DNA of 36,583 nucleotides from Planctomycetota bacterium (GTDB taxonomy: Bacteria > Planctomycetota > J058). Positions within the stretch are counted from its first letter, which is position 1; every line of letters starts with the position of its first letter. Of this stretch, positions 8,636 through 16,264 are shown piece after piece. A program made the translations under genes and the position numbers. The DNA is taken from positions 1 to 36,583 of the forward strand of contig JAESQQ010000517.1 of NCBI GenBank assembly GCA_016765095.1. Direction: 5' to 3'. A model generated the notes under the pieces. That model had not been told where the DNA came from. It did not search any database and was given only the letters and a program-made list of their open reading frames with translations.

Positions 8636-11600
8636 CTACTCGTCGTCAGATTGCCACAGGTCTCGGAACCAGTCGATCGTCGAGAGCGGGTTGAGGTAAG
8701 CGGTGATCTTGGGTCCCTCTTCGCTGGTGAACGAGCCGCGGTAGTTGTAGCCCGCGCCTGGAATCCACTTGAGGAACTGGTGGAGCCCACCCGAGGTGTC
8801 GAAGGGAACGACGTCGATATCAATGTAGCCGTCGTAGCGGAAGATCCCGTCCTCGCCGTGGACCTTCATATCGCGGCCCCAGAGGTCGGCGCTCTTGATC
8901 CTGAGGCCGGTCTCGTTCATGCGGAAGTCGAGGGCTAGGTTGGGCAGGGGCTCCTGGGAGTCAGACCCTCGAATCGTGGCGACGACGACCTGGAGCGCCT
9001 TGAGGAACGCGGTGTCGAGGAGGTTGGAGTCTTCGAGGCGCAGTTGGCCTGCGCCGGAGAAGGGCCGCGGCCGCCCCGCGAGGTCGGTCCCGCCGCCCCC
9101 GCACGAGATCTTCGCGCTCAGCCGTCCGCGGAAAGCGAAGGGGATCTTGCCCTCCTTGGGGGGCTCGTCCGAGAGCCGATCCAGCTCGCGCATCATGGTC
9201 GCGAGCCTCCCGAGCCGCACGTCGCGCCCGAGGCCGAGGGCGAATTCGCAGGCGTAGGCGCCGTCTTGGAAGTCGTAGTCGGCCCGCCCGAGGAAATCGC
9301 CCTCGTAGAGCCGCGCGCGGAAGGGCTTGCCGGGCACGCCGAGCGAGAGCTTGCCCCCCTGGATTTGAAACGGACCGCGAAGGTCCCGGAATGACTGCTT
9401 GAAGAAGTCGGCTCGCGAGAGGTAGAGTTCGCCAGCGCAGCTCCCCTGCTCGAGCTCGGCGAAGCGCCCCTTGAGTCGGATCACGCCGGACATGTCCGTG
9501 AAGCCGATTCCGTCCGCGCGCTCGCCGGGCCGAGGGGGCGGGGCGTCGTCGAAGCGAGTGAGGGTCATAGCGGCGTCGCGGAAGCGAGTCTCGGTCACCC
9601 AACGCATGGCGTCGCGGGGGTCGGTTGGCTGGTAGATCCAGGCCTCGACGTCGAAGGTCCCCGCCAGATCGAACTGATCGAGGGTCTCGCGCCAGGTCGC
9701 TGGGAGCCGGGCCTCGAAGCGCTCGCGGAGGCTAGTCGGTCGATCGGGGCCCTTGACCAGGGGGTAGCGCTGGAAGTGCGTGATCGAGACGCGATAGACC
9801 TGCCCGGCCTTCCCGCGACCGGGGAATCGCTTCTCGCGCCCGGCCTCGCGCCGGATTCGAATCCGGGCCGCGTCGGGGTCCGCGGGCGCTGTCCCCCCTT
9901 GGACACGCGGGGGCGAGAGGAATCCGGTCAGGTCGATCTTGACCGGCTCGCCGTCCTCGATCCGGGCCGTTCCTGTCAGGCCGCTGACGGGGACGGCGGC
10001 GAAGTCCGCCCGAACCAAGGCCCCGCGTGGGCGAGCCTCAATGTGCACGTGCACTGTGTCGTTGGGGGACGCCTGGAAAGTCCGCAGGCTGAGTTCGGTC
10101 GGGCCTTCGACGTAGAAGGTCTTGAAGAACTCCTGGGCGGCTTCACCGGCGAGCGCTCGGGTCCGCTGGTTGATCACGAGGCCGCGGAGCTCGACGGGCA
10201 TGTCGAATCCAGTGATCTCGCCGTCTGCGAGGCGGATCTCGCCAGCCGCGAGGGTCAGGCGGGCCTTGGCGGTCGTGGCGCTCATGTCTCGGAACGTGAT
10301 CCGCTCGGGGGCGATCCCGATTCGCCCCTCGAGGTCGGTCACGGGCGCGGACTTGAGCTGGCTCATTCGCTCGTGGATTCGGTGGAGCGTGATCCTCCCC
10401 TTGGTCGCCCTCAGCTCGCCTCGGACGTCGGCCGGGCGGCTGGGATCGAGTCGGATCTTCAACGAGCCGCTCAACTCGCCGCTCGGCGAGAGCACTCGGA
10501 GCGCGTCGCGGGTCCCCTCGGGGAGGACCTCGACGAGGGTCCGCTCGAGGGGGACCCGCTCGAGCGTGACGTTGAGTTCGAGGGGCGGCGGCTCGGCACC
10601 TCCGAGGTCGATCCAGCCCGTGACTTGGAGCGATCCGCCTTGCGGCTTGCCCCCCAGCACCCGCCGGGCCACCGCGTCGTGGAGCAGGACTCGGTCCACA
10701 GCGACCTCCACGTGGAACCGCTCGACGCGGAGGGGGACGTCGAAGGCCTTGGGCCGGACCTCGAGTCCAGCTCCGACGCCCTTGACCCAAAGCGCCTGGG
10801 GGCTCTCGATGTGGACTTCGACTTGACGCGCGAGTCCGCTCGGCCGGACGGTCTTGAGCAGGTCGCGAATCAGGGCGGGGAGGACTTCGACCTTGAGTTC
10901 GCCGATCGTGGCGTTGAGGTTGGCGTCGAACTCGAGGCCGTCCTTGGGCTGAGTCGGAGGGAGGCTCAGGGTTCCGCTCGCGAGCGCGGCGATCACTCCC
11001 TCTCCTTCGAGGGCGAGGTCGAGCGCGATGTCGATTCGGTCCGGGGCCTCTTGTTCGTCGGTCGCGAACTGAGGCCGGACCTCGAGCGTGCCCGTCGCCA
11101 CGAGCGGGATCGAGGCTTCGAGGTGGTCGAAGCCGACCTTGCGGAGCTTGACCTTGATCACGGGCACGATGGGCGCGTCGAGGTGGGGCTTGGAGACCCG
11201 GACGTCGAGGTCGATCTCACCGCCCTTGAGCCGGAAGGGCTCGATCATGGCCTTGCTGTTCCCGGGCATGGCGTCGATCAAGCCCTGTCCGATCGGGACG
11301 TTCTTGGCCGTGACGTGCACGCTGATCAAGTCACCCGCCATGACTTGGGCCAGGACTTTCGCGGTCCCGCCGTGTTCGAGGGTCCCCTCGCAGTGGACCT
11401 GGACGTTGCCGCCTTCGCGGAGCTCGAACCAACCTTGAATGTTCTCGAGACGCTCGGGCACGTCGCGGAAGGAGGCTGAGAGGCGGCCGTCGAGGCGCGG
11501 GACCCAGACCGCGATCTGGGGCTCGGAGTTCTGATCGATCTTCACCACGTCGCGGACCGCCTCGATCCACTCGCGTTGCTGGAAATCCACGAATCGGATC

Positions 11601-13024
11601 GCCGCGTCGAGCCCCTTGGATCGAGGCTGCTCAGCGCTCGGGATCATGTCGCCCATCGCGTTCACCTCGAGGACGGCGTCGGGGTCTATGAGTCCGCGGA
11701 TCTTGCGCCCGTCGGACAGGACCAGAGTGTCCCGCTGCTCGGGACCCTTGCTGATCATGATGTGGGCCTCGGGGACTGTCCCCTGGGGATCGAACAGGTC
11801 GTAGACCGCGCGAATCTTGGGGGGGATCGCGTTCACGAGGTGGGGCGCGAGGGGGAGGTCGTAGGCCTGAACGGTGATCTGGAGGATGACGTTCTCGGTC
11901 TCACGGCCGGGGTAGACGGTCCCCCGGCTGATCAAGAGGCCCAGGCCCGGGTCGCCTGGCTTGGCGCCGCTGATCTTGGCGTGGACCTCCTCCCAGCTGA
12001 CGCCAAGGAAGCGGAGGTTTCCCTCGGCGACCGCGATCGAGATCTCGAACCGGCCGCCCTCGATATCGACCAACTCGACGGGGAAGCCCTTGGCCTTCAT
12101 GGCGACCGCGTGGGGGGTCAGCGAGAGGTCAATGCTGATTTGCTCTTGAGCCTTGGTGATCCGGGCCACGAGGTCCGCCTCGCCTCGCAGCGGGTTGATC
12201 ACGTCCCAGACCTCCGTCTGGAAGGTGGGCGGGATCAGGCCGCGGATCGCCCGGCTGACCACCGCCTTTCCGTGCGCCACGACGGAGAGCGGGCCGCCCG
12301 CGGTCTGGCTGAGCTCGACCGTGAGGTCGGGGAGGACGGCCTTGAACTCCTCGTTCCAGCCGAGGCCCTTGATCACCTGCTTGGGGCTGAGCCCCGTCTT
12401 GGGGACGACGGAGCCAATGCTGAGCGAGAGCGCGCCCTCACACGAGAGGTCCTTGAGAATCCGGATCCGTCGGTCTGGGAGGGTCCGGAGCTCCGAGACG
12501 AGGATCGTGGCGCCGATCCCCTCGAAGTCGTTCCTAAGCCGGAGGACCCCGCCTTCGATCTTGATGTCCAGGTCGAGGGGGAGGCTCGTGACCGGCTCTT
12601 CGTCTTCGGTGCTCTCGAACGCGAACCCCTTGATCTTCCCCTCGCGGGTGATTGTGAGGTTCGCGGTCGGATGGATTGCGGTGATCGAGAGCCGGGTCGG
12701 GATCAGGCCGTCGCTCTCGACCTTCAGCGTTGGGACCTCGAACAGGACGTCTTCGGGCTTGGTGCTGCCCTGTCGGTGGATCTTGACGTCTGAGAGGGTC
12801 AGCGTCCCCGTGAAGAAGTTGAACTCGGTCTTGGGGCCAAACTGGGCCGAGTAGCCCGGCAGCGCGGCGCGCACGAAGCGCTTGGCTTGGGCCTCGAGCT
12901 CGCGGGGGTTGCGGAGGAAGAGCCGGTAGTCGACGTAGACGTTGGCCGAGACCGTGAAGAGCACGATCGCGACCGCGAGGTGTCGCCGCGTGAACCTCTT
13001 TCGCAGGTTGGTGAGGGCTCCCAT
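8636..13024 (-). CDS. AsmA/TamB-like envelope protein (1462 aa)
   Basis: ATG 13024 gives a basic N-terminus (MGALTNLRKRFTRRH) followed by a single hydrophobic anchor at ~14-32. The rest is one long, beta-rich extracytoplasmic chain of alternating hydrophobic strands (for example GEIRLADGEITGFDMPVELRGLVI) with no catalytic motif. The C-terminal ~120 residues, with ...IKSADLWGRDMKV..., GYIDIDVVPF, and a closing GSFTSEEGPKITAYLNPL, resemble the conserved end of AsmA-like proteins. In Gram-negative cells, AsmA/TamB/YhdP relatives form repeating beta-groove bridges that move phospholipid between inner and outer membrane. Planctomycetota have an outer membrane, so a similar role is plausible here but is inferred. 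The neighbouring minus-strand genes also encode exported proteins. An in-frame GTG at 13069 is an alternative start; neither start has a clear ribosome site, and I chose the one placing the anchor closest to the N-terminus. Confidence 0.75.
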   Translation of the reverse strand: MGALTNLRKRFTRRHLAVAIVLFTVSANVYVDYRLFLRNPRELEAQAKRFVRAALPGYSAQFGPKTEFNFFTGTLTLSDVKIHRQGSTKPEDVLFEVPTLKVESDGLIPTRLSITAIHPTANLTITREGKIKGFAFESTEDEEPVTSLPLDLDIKIEGGVLRLRNDFEGIGATILVSELRTLPDRRIRILKDLSCEGALSLSIGSVVPKTGLSPKQVIKGLGWNEEFKAVLPDLTVELSQTAGGPLSVVAHGKAVVSRAIRGLIPPTFQTEVWDVINPLRGEADLVARITKAQEQISIDLSLTPHAVAMKAKGFPVELVDIEGGRFEISIAVAEGNLRFLGVSWEEVHAKISGAKPGDPGLGLLISRGTVYPGRETENVILQITVQAYDLPLAPHLVNAIPPKIRAVYDLFDPQGTVPEAHIMISKGPEQRDTLVLSDGRKIRGLIDPDAVLEVNAMGDMIPSAEQPRSKGLDAAIRFVDFQQREWIEAVRDVVKIDQNSEPQIAVWVPRLDGRLSASFRDVPERLENIQGWFELREGGNVQVHCEGTLEHGGTAKVLAQVMAGDLISVHVTAKNVPIGQGLIDAMPGNSKAMIEPFRLKGGEIDLDVRVSKPHLDAPIVPVIKVKLRKVGFDHLEASIPLVATGTLEVRPQFATDEQEAPDRIDIALDLALEGEGVIAALASGTLSLPPTQPKDGLEFDANLNATIGELKVEVLPALIRDLLKTVRPSGLARQVEVHIESPQALWVKGVGAGLEVRPKAFDVPLRVERFHVEVAVDRVLLHDAVARRVLGGKPQGGSLQVTGWIDLGGAEPPPLELNVTLERVPLERTLVEVLPEGTRDALRVLSPSGELSGSLKIRLDPSRPADVRGELRATKGRITLHRIHERMSQLKSAPVTDLEGRIGIAPERITFRDMSATTAKARLTLAAGEIRLADGEITGFDMPVELRGLVINQRTRALAGEAAQEFFKTFYVEGPTELSLRTFQASPNDTVHVHIEARPRGALVRADFAAVPVSGLTGTARIEDGEPVKIDLTGFLSPPRVQGGTAPADPDAARIRIRREAGREKRFPGRGKAGQVYRVSITHFQRYPLVKGPDRPTSLRERFEARLPATWRETLDQFDLAGTFDVEAWIYQPTDPRDAMRWVTETRFRDAAMTLTRFDDAPPPRPGERADGIGFTDMSGVIRLKGRFAELEQGSCAGELYLSRADFFKQSFRDLRGPFQIQGGKLSLGVPGKPFRARLYEGDFLGRADYDFQDGAYACEFALGLGRDVRLGRLATMMRELDRLSDEPPKEGKIPFAFRGRLSAKISCGGGGTDLAGRPRPFSGAGQLRLEDSNLLDTAFLKALQVVVATIRGSDSQEPLPNLALDFRMNETGLRIKSADLWGRDMKVHGEDGIFRYDGYIDIDVVPFDTSGGLHQFLKWIPGAGYNYRGSFTSEEGPKITAYLNPLSTIDWFRDLWQSDDE

Positions 13025-13113
13025 GTGGAGCGCATGATAGGCGGGCTCGATCGAATCCGCAGGCTCCACCGGCGCGAAGGGGCCGATCTCCCGGGTGAGG
13101 CTCCGCTGGGGCC

Positions 13114-14055
13114 CTACTCGCCGGGAACGTCGGCCGGGGGCTCGTCGTCTGCGGGAACGTCGGCCGGGGGCTCGTCGTCTGTGGGAGCGTCGTCCATGGG
13201 AACGTCGTCCATGGGAGCGTCGTCCATGGGCGTGTCGGCGTCGCTCGGAGCCTCTTCGTCCAGGTCGTCCTCGACTGTGTTACTGACGGTCAAGGTCTCG
13301 GGGGTGGGCTTGGCCTTGGACTCGTTGCCCGCGAAGAAGGCCCTCAGGCCAGTGGTTGGAGCGTTGCTCCGGAGGATCTTGGCCTTCGCTAGAGCCACCT
13401 CGTAGTGGTCTGAGAACCGGTCCATTTCCCGCTTTGAGGTGTCGATCAACTCCTCGCACTCGAACCGACTCATGCCCGCGCGGACTGCGCGACGGCAGTA
13501 GCGAATCGCTTCCTTCTCGGAGAACCCAAGACGCATGAGGTCCTTGTAGACCGGCAGCCAGTGGAGGGCGTTTCCGCAGTGAGGCGGGCGGTCGATCATG
13601 CGCTCGAGGGGATACCACAGCTCAACGGCCTCCTCGGTCGGCAGCCCGTAGGCAAAGGCGTCCTGGTCCTTCTTCTCTGACGTTGCTCCCTGAGCGACGT
13701 GGGCGGCGTCTAGGGCGTCGAGGAATGCCTCAGCGTCCTCCTCGTGGATATCGAGGAGCTTATCTATGTCGCGGGCGCTGACGGTCGTGCGAGCGCTGCG
13801 GCGAACCTGGTGGTCTGCCTCCTCGGGGAGGACCCCAATCGCGACCATGCCGGTGAAGACCGACGACCAGCGCAGGGAGCTGGCGTAGTAGGGCGGGTGC
13901 TCGAGGTCGTCGCAGAGCTTATCGAGGAGCTCCTGGGCCAAGACCTCTTCGTCGATCTCGGTCTCTGCCTCAGGGGCTTGGTTGTTGTGGTTGTGCGCAC
14001 AGCCTGCGCTGAACACCCCGAGCAAGATCGCCGCGGCGAAGAGTCGTGATTTCAC
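13114..14055 (-). CDS. Putative lipoprotein with internal duplication and acidic repeat tail
   Basis: GTG 14055 has an excellent GGAGGTGG ribosome site. The 313-residue product begins with a short signal peptide ending in a lipobox, FSAGC (C19), so it should be lipid-anchored in the periplasm. Two ~45-residue segments look like internal copies: ~58-103 (LRWSSVFTGMVAIGVLPEEA...RRSARTTVSARDIDKLLD) and ~163-206 (LHWLPVYKDLMRLGFSEKEA...RRAVRAGMSRFECEELID). Both keep the W, G, EEA/KEA, RR and final L-D positions. The last ~45 residues are a disordered acidic tail built of PMDDA and DEPPADVPA repeats, encoded by exact DNA tandem repeats. I do not recognise the family. It lies between the AsmA-like gene and the HD-domain gene on the same strand, with gaps of 89 and 112 bp. 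Confidence 0.75.
   Translation of the reverse strand: MKSRLFAAAILLGVFSAGCAHNHNNQAPEAETEIDEEVLAQELLDKLCDDLEHPPYYASSLRWSSVFTGMVAIGVLPEEADHQVRRSARTTVSARDIDKLLDIHEEDAEAFLDALDAAHVAQGATSEKKDQDAFAYGLPTEEAVELWYPLERMIDRPPHCGNALHWLPVYKDLMRLGFSEKEAIRYCRRAVRAGMSRFECEELIDTSKREMDRFSDHYEVALAKAKILRSNAPTTGLRAFFAGNESKAKPTPETLTVSNTVEDDLDEEAPSDADTPMDDAPMDDVPMDDAPTDDEPPADVPADDEPPADVPGE
13123..13227 (-). repeat. In-frame DNA tandem repeats (2 x 30 bp, 3 x 15 bp)
   Basis: Two near-identical 30-bp units (13123-13152, 13153-13182) and three 15-bp units (13183-13197, 13198-13212, 13213-13227) differ by one base or none. Unit lengths are multiples of three, so copy-number change by slippage would lengthen or shorten the acidic tail of the lipoprotein without a frameshift. 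Confidence 0.85.
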
Positions 14056-14167
14056 AGCCCACCTCCAGTGATGCGCGCCAAGATAACTCCAACTGGGGCT
14101 GATTTCTTGCTTCTTGGCGGGCGTGTTTGTTCCAAGGGCCAGAGCCGTCGCGCGAAGGGGCTCCTCG

Positions 14168-16240
14168 TCAGCGATCGCGGAGGGCGCCGGTCAGGCCCGC
14201 GGAGGAGCCCAAATGAGCGTCCAAGGCGGCTTGGCGCCGGAGTCTGGCCTTCGCTGGGTCCAACAGGCGACGGTCTTCCTTGCGGAGGAGCGCTGCGGCC
14301 AGGTCGAGGACGAGGGCCTGGTCCTCGTAGGTCTGCGCTCGGTTCTTGCTCGCGCCGCCAAGCGAGTGGCCCAGCGCGCTCCGAAGCCGACTGCGGCCCC
14401 AGGCTGCGAGGCGATCGGTTCGCCCCCCGTAGAGGTCATGCCTCACGCCGAGGCCGGCTCGGAGCCAGCGCGCCTCGCTGAGATCGAGCTCTGTCAGGAG
14501 CACGTGGGGGCGCCGCTTGGCGGCGTAGATATCTCTCAGGGCCTTCGCTGTTGCCTCTCGGTTGGCCTCGATCGCGGCGCCGGCGTCGGCTGCGATCTCC
14601 TCGCGCTCGGATTCTTCCCGGGCGGCAGCCCAGGCCTCGAGGGAGCCGTAACGAGCGAGGAGCCGAGCCTTGAGCGCGGGGGTTCGCTCGAGGCGCTCGA
14701 GCGAGGCGCGGTGCTTGTCCGCGAGGACCTTGGCGCGCTCGCCGAGCTTGGCCATTCGGGCCATGAGGCGGGCCTCCTCGTCCTGGAGCGGTGTCAGGAG
14801 CCAGGCTCGGTAGGCGTCCCAGGCCTCGCCGTAGGTCGCTACAGCCGCGGCCACAGCGTCGGGTTTGGGGTTCTTGGCGAAGGCCTCGATCAGGGTCAGG
14901 CCCGCCTCGCCCAGGGCCTCGCGGGCCGCGCGGGCGTCCTTCCAGGCGTTGAACTGGCGCTCGATCGCGTCGGCGGCGATCAGGACGATCGTTGTCTCGG
15001 CGACGGTGTAGGCGAAGCTCCCGAGGCGACCGGCGCGGCGGAAGGTCAGCCCGAGCCGCGTCAGCCGAGAGGAGCGGGCGCCGACCCAGCGGAGCGCGCT
15101 GAGCTGAGTTCGGACCGCGGTCGAGGCCAACCCGAGCGCGGTCAGGGAGACCGCGAATCGCTCCCCGTCGAAGGTCCCCGTCGCGAGCTGGGGGAGGGCC
15201 AACCCGGCCGCCAGGGCGAGGTTCGACTTGAGGAGATTGCTCACAAAGCGCGGCCGGACGTGGGCTTGGAGGTAGCGCGCGTAGGCGACCTCGCCGGCCC
15301 GGGCGCCTACCGCGAAGAGTCCGTAGTGGACGAAAAAATCGGTGCTCGCGAGGCCGTCGAAGAACTCTCCGATCCGGAGCTTGTCGCCGGTGTGCATGAC
15401 CACCGCGAGCTCCTTGAGGAACAGCGCGAGCGTGAATCGCGCCAGCCCGCTGCCCTCCTCGACCAGGACTCGGTCTCGGAGGAGCGTCTTCCAGCGGAGC
15501 GTCTTGTCCGCCCGGCGGTAGCGATCGAGGAGCCCGGCCTTGCGGGCCAACTCGGTCTGATACTTGGCCGTCAGCTTGTTGACCGAGGCCTCGAGCTTGG
15601 CGGCGAGCTCGGGCGAGCGGGGCCGGAGGCTCTCGATCACCTGTTCGCGCGTCGCCTGGAGGTAGCCGAGCTTCCCGACGACCTCCCAGCCCCTCATGTC
15701 GCGCACGTTGTCGAGGCGGTCGAAGTATTTGAGGACGTGCGCGCTCTTGGGGGCGGTTCGGAAGCGCTCGTAGTAAGCCTTGTCGCGGGCGACTTTGTCA
15801 CCACGGAAGCGCTCGATCGGGTCGAGGGTGACCCACTGCACGATCTCGGCTGTCTTGGGTCCAAAGGCTGCCCGGATCTTCTCGATCCCGACCTTGGTGT
15901 CCTCGACCACGTCGTGGAGCACGGCGGCCTCGACCGCCACGCGATCACCGGGGGAGCCCTTGAGGAGCGCCTGGCTGATCCTCAGCGCGTGGAGGATCGC
16001 GGGCTTCCCGCCGCTTCGCACTTGCCCGTGGTGGGCCTCGCGCGCGAACTCGATCACGCGCTTGTAGCGCGCCAACTCCGCGGGGCTGAACCCAGCGGCC
16101 TTGGCGGCGGCCACGGTCTCGGCGATCGACTTCTGGATGTCCGCTGTCAGGTCTTGGCCTGTCGCAGGAGCGAGCAGTGCCAGACAGAGCAGGACGGGCG
16201 CTAGGGCAGAGCGGAGCGAGATTGCGGATCGAGTGGTCAC
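14168..16240 (-). CDS. Exported protein with RelA/SpoT (MESH1)-type HD hydrolase domain and shared C-terminal region
   Basis: This 690-residue protein starts at GTG 16240 with an apparent signal peptide (hydrophobic core ~12-25, ending ATGQD). Residues ~50-205 match the HD domain of RelA/SpoT-type (p)ppGpp hydrolases. EAHHGQVRSGGKPAILHALRIS supplies H84, LHDVVEDT supplies H109-D110 with E113-D114, and YFDRLDNVRDMRG supplies D174. The H to HD (25) and HD to D (64) spacings equal those of characterised Rel enzymes within two residues, so all metal ligands are kept. There is no synthetase, TGS or ACT domain. From ~236 to the end it is paralogous to the C-terminal third of the next protein, with several hydrophobic helices (~266-280, 305-322, 338-352, 362-378, 408-424) and then charged helical sequence. 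Export of a SpoT-like hydrolase is unusual, because (p)ppGpp is cytoplasmic; the substrate could be another nucleotide or the family may be repurposed. The gene lies 24 bp after its paralog, so co-transcription is very likely. Confidence 0.85.
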   Translation of the reverse strand: MTTRSAISLRSALAPVLLCLALLAPATGQDLTADIQKSIAETVAAAKAAGFSPAELARYKRVIEFAREAHHGQVRSGGKPAILHALRISQALLKGSPGDRVAVEAAVLHDVVEDTKVGIEKIRAAFGPKTAEIVQWVTLDPIERFRGDKVARDKAYYERFRTAPKSAHVLKYFDRLDNVRDMRGWEVVGKLGYLQATREQVIESLRPRSPELAAKLEASVNKLTAKYQTELARKAGLLDRYRRADKTLRWKTLLRDRVLVEEGSGLARFTLALFLKELAVVMHTGDKLRIGEFFDGLASTDFFVHYGLFAVGARAGEVAYARYLQAHVRPRFVSNLLKSNLALAAGLALPQLATGTFDGERFAVSLTALGLASTAVRTQLSALRWVGARSSRLTRLGLTFRRAGRLGSFAYTVAETTIVLIAADAIERQFNAWKDARAAREALGEAGLTLIEAFAKNPKPDAVAAAVATYGEAWDAYRAWLLTPLQDEEARLMARMAKLGERAKVLADKHRASLERLERTPALKARLLARYGSLEAWAAAREESEREEIAADAGAAIEANREATAKALRDIYAAKRRPHVLLTELDLSEARWLRAGLGVRHDLYGGRTDRLAAWGRSRLRSALGHSLGGASKNRAQTYEDQALVLDLAAALLRKEDRRLLDPAKARLRRQAALDAHLGSSAGLTGALRDR

Positions 16241-16264
16241 GTTAGGGCGAGGGCCTCCTCGGGC

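Noticed and set aside
9776-11479. 567-residue plus-strand open frame inside the AsmA-like gene
   Set aside because: It is antisense to a much better coding frame and its composition (Asp/Glu/Gly/Leu runs) is the expected mirror of GC-rich third positions.
14114-16204. 696-residue plus-strand open frame opposite the HD-domain gene
   Set aside because: It is the antisense shadow of a gene with a complete HD motif set and has no recognisable domain of its own.
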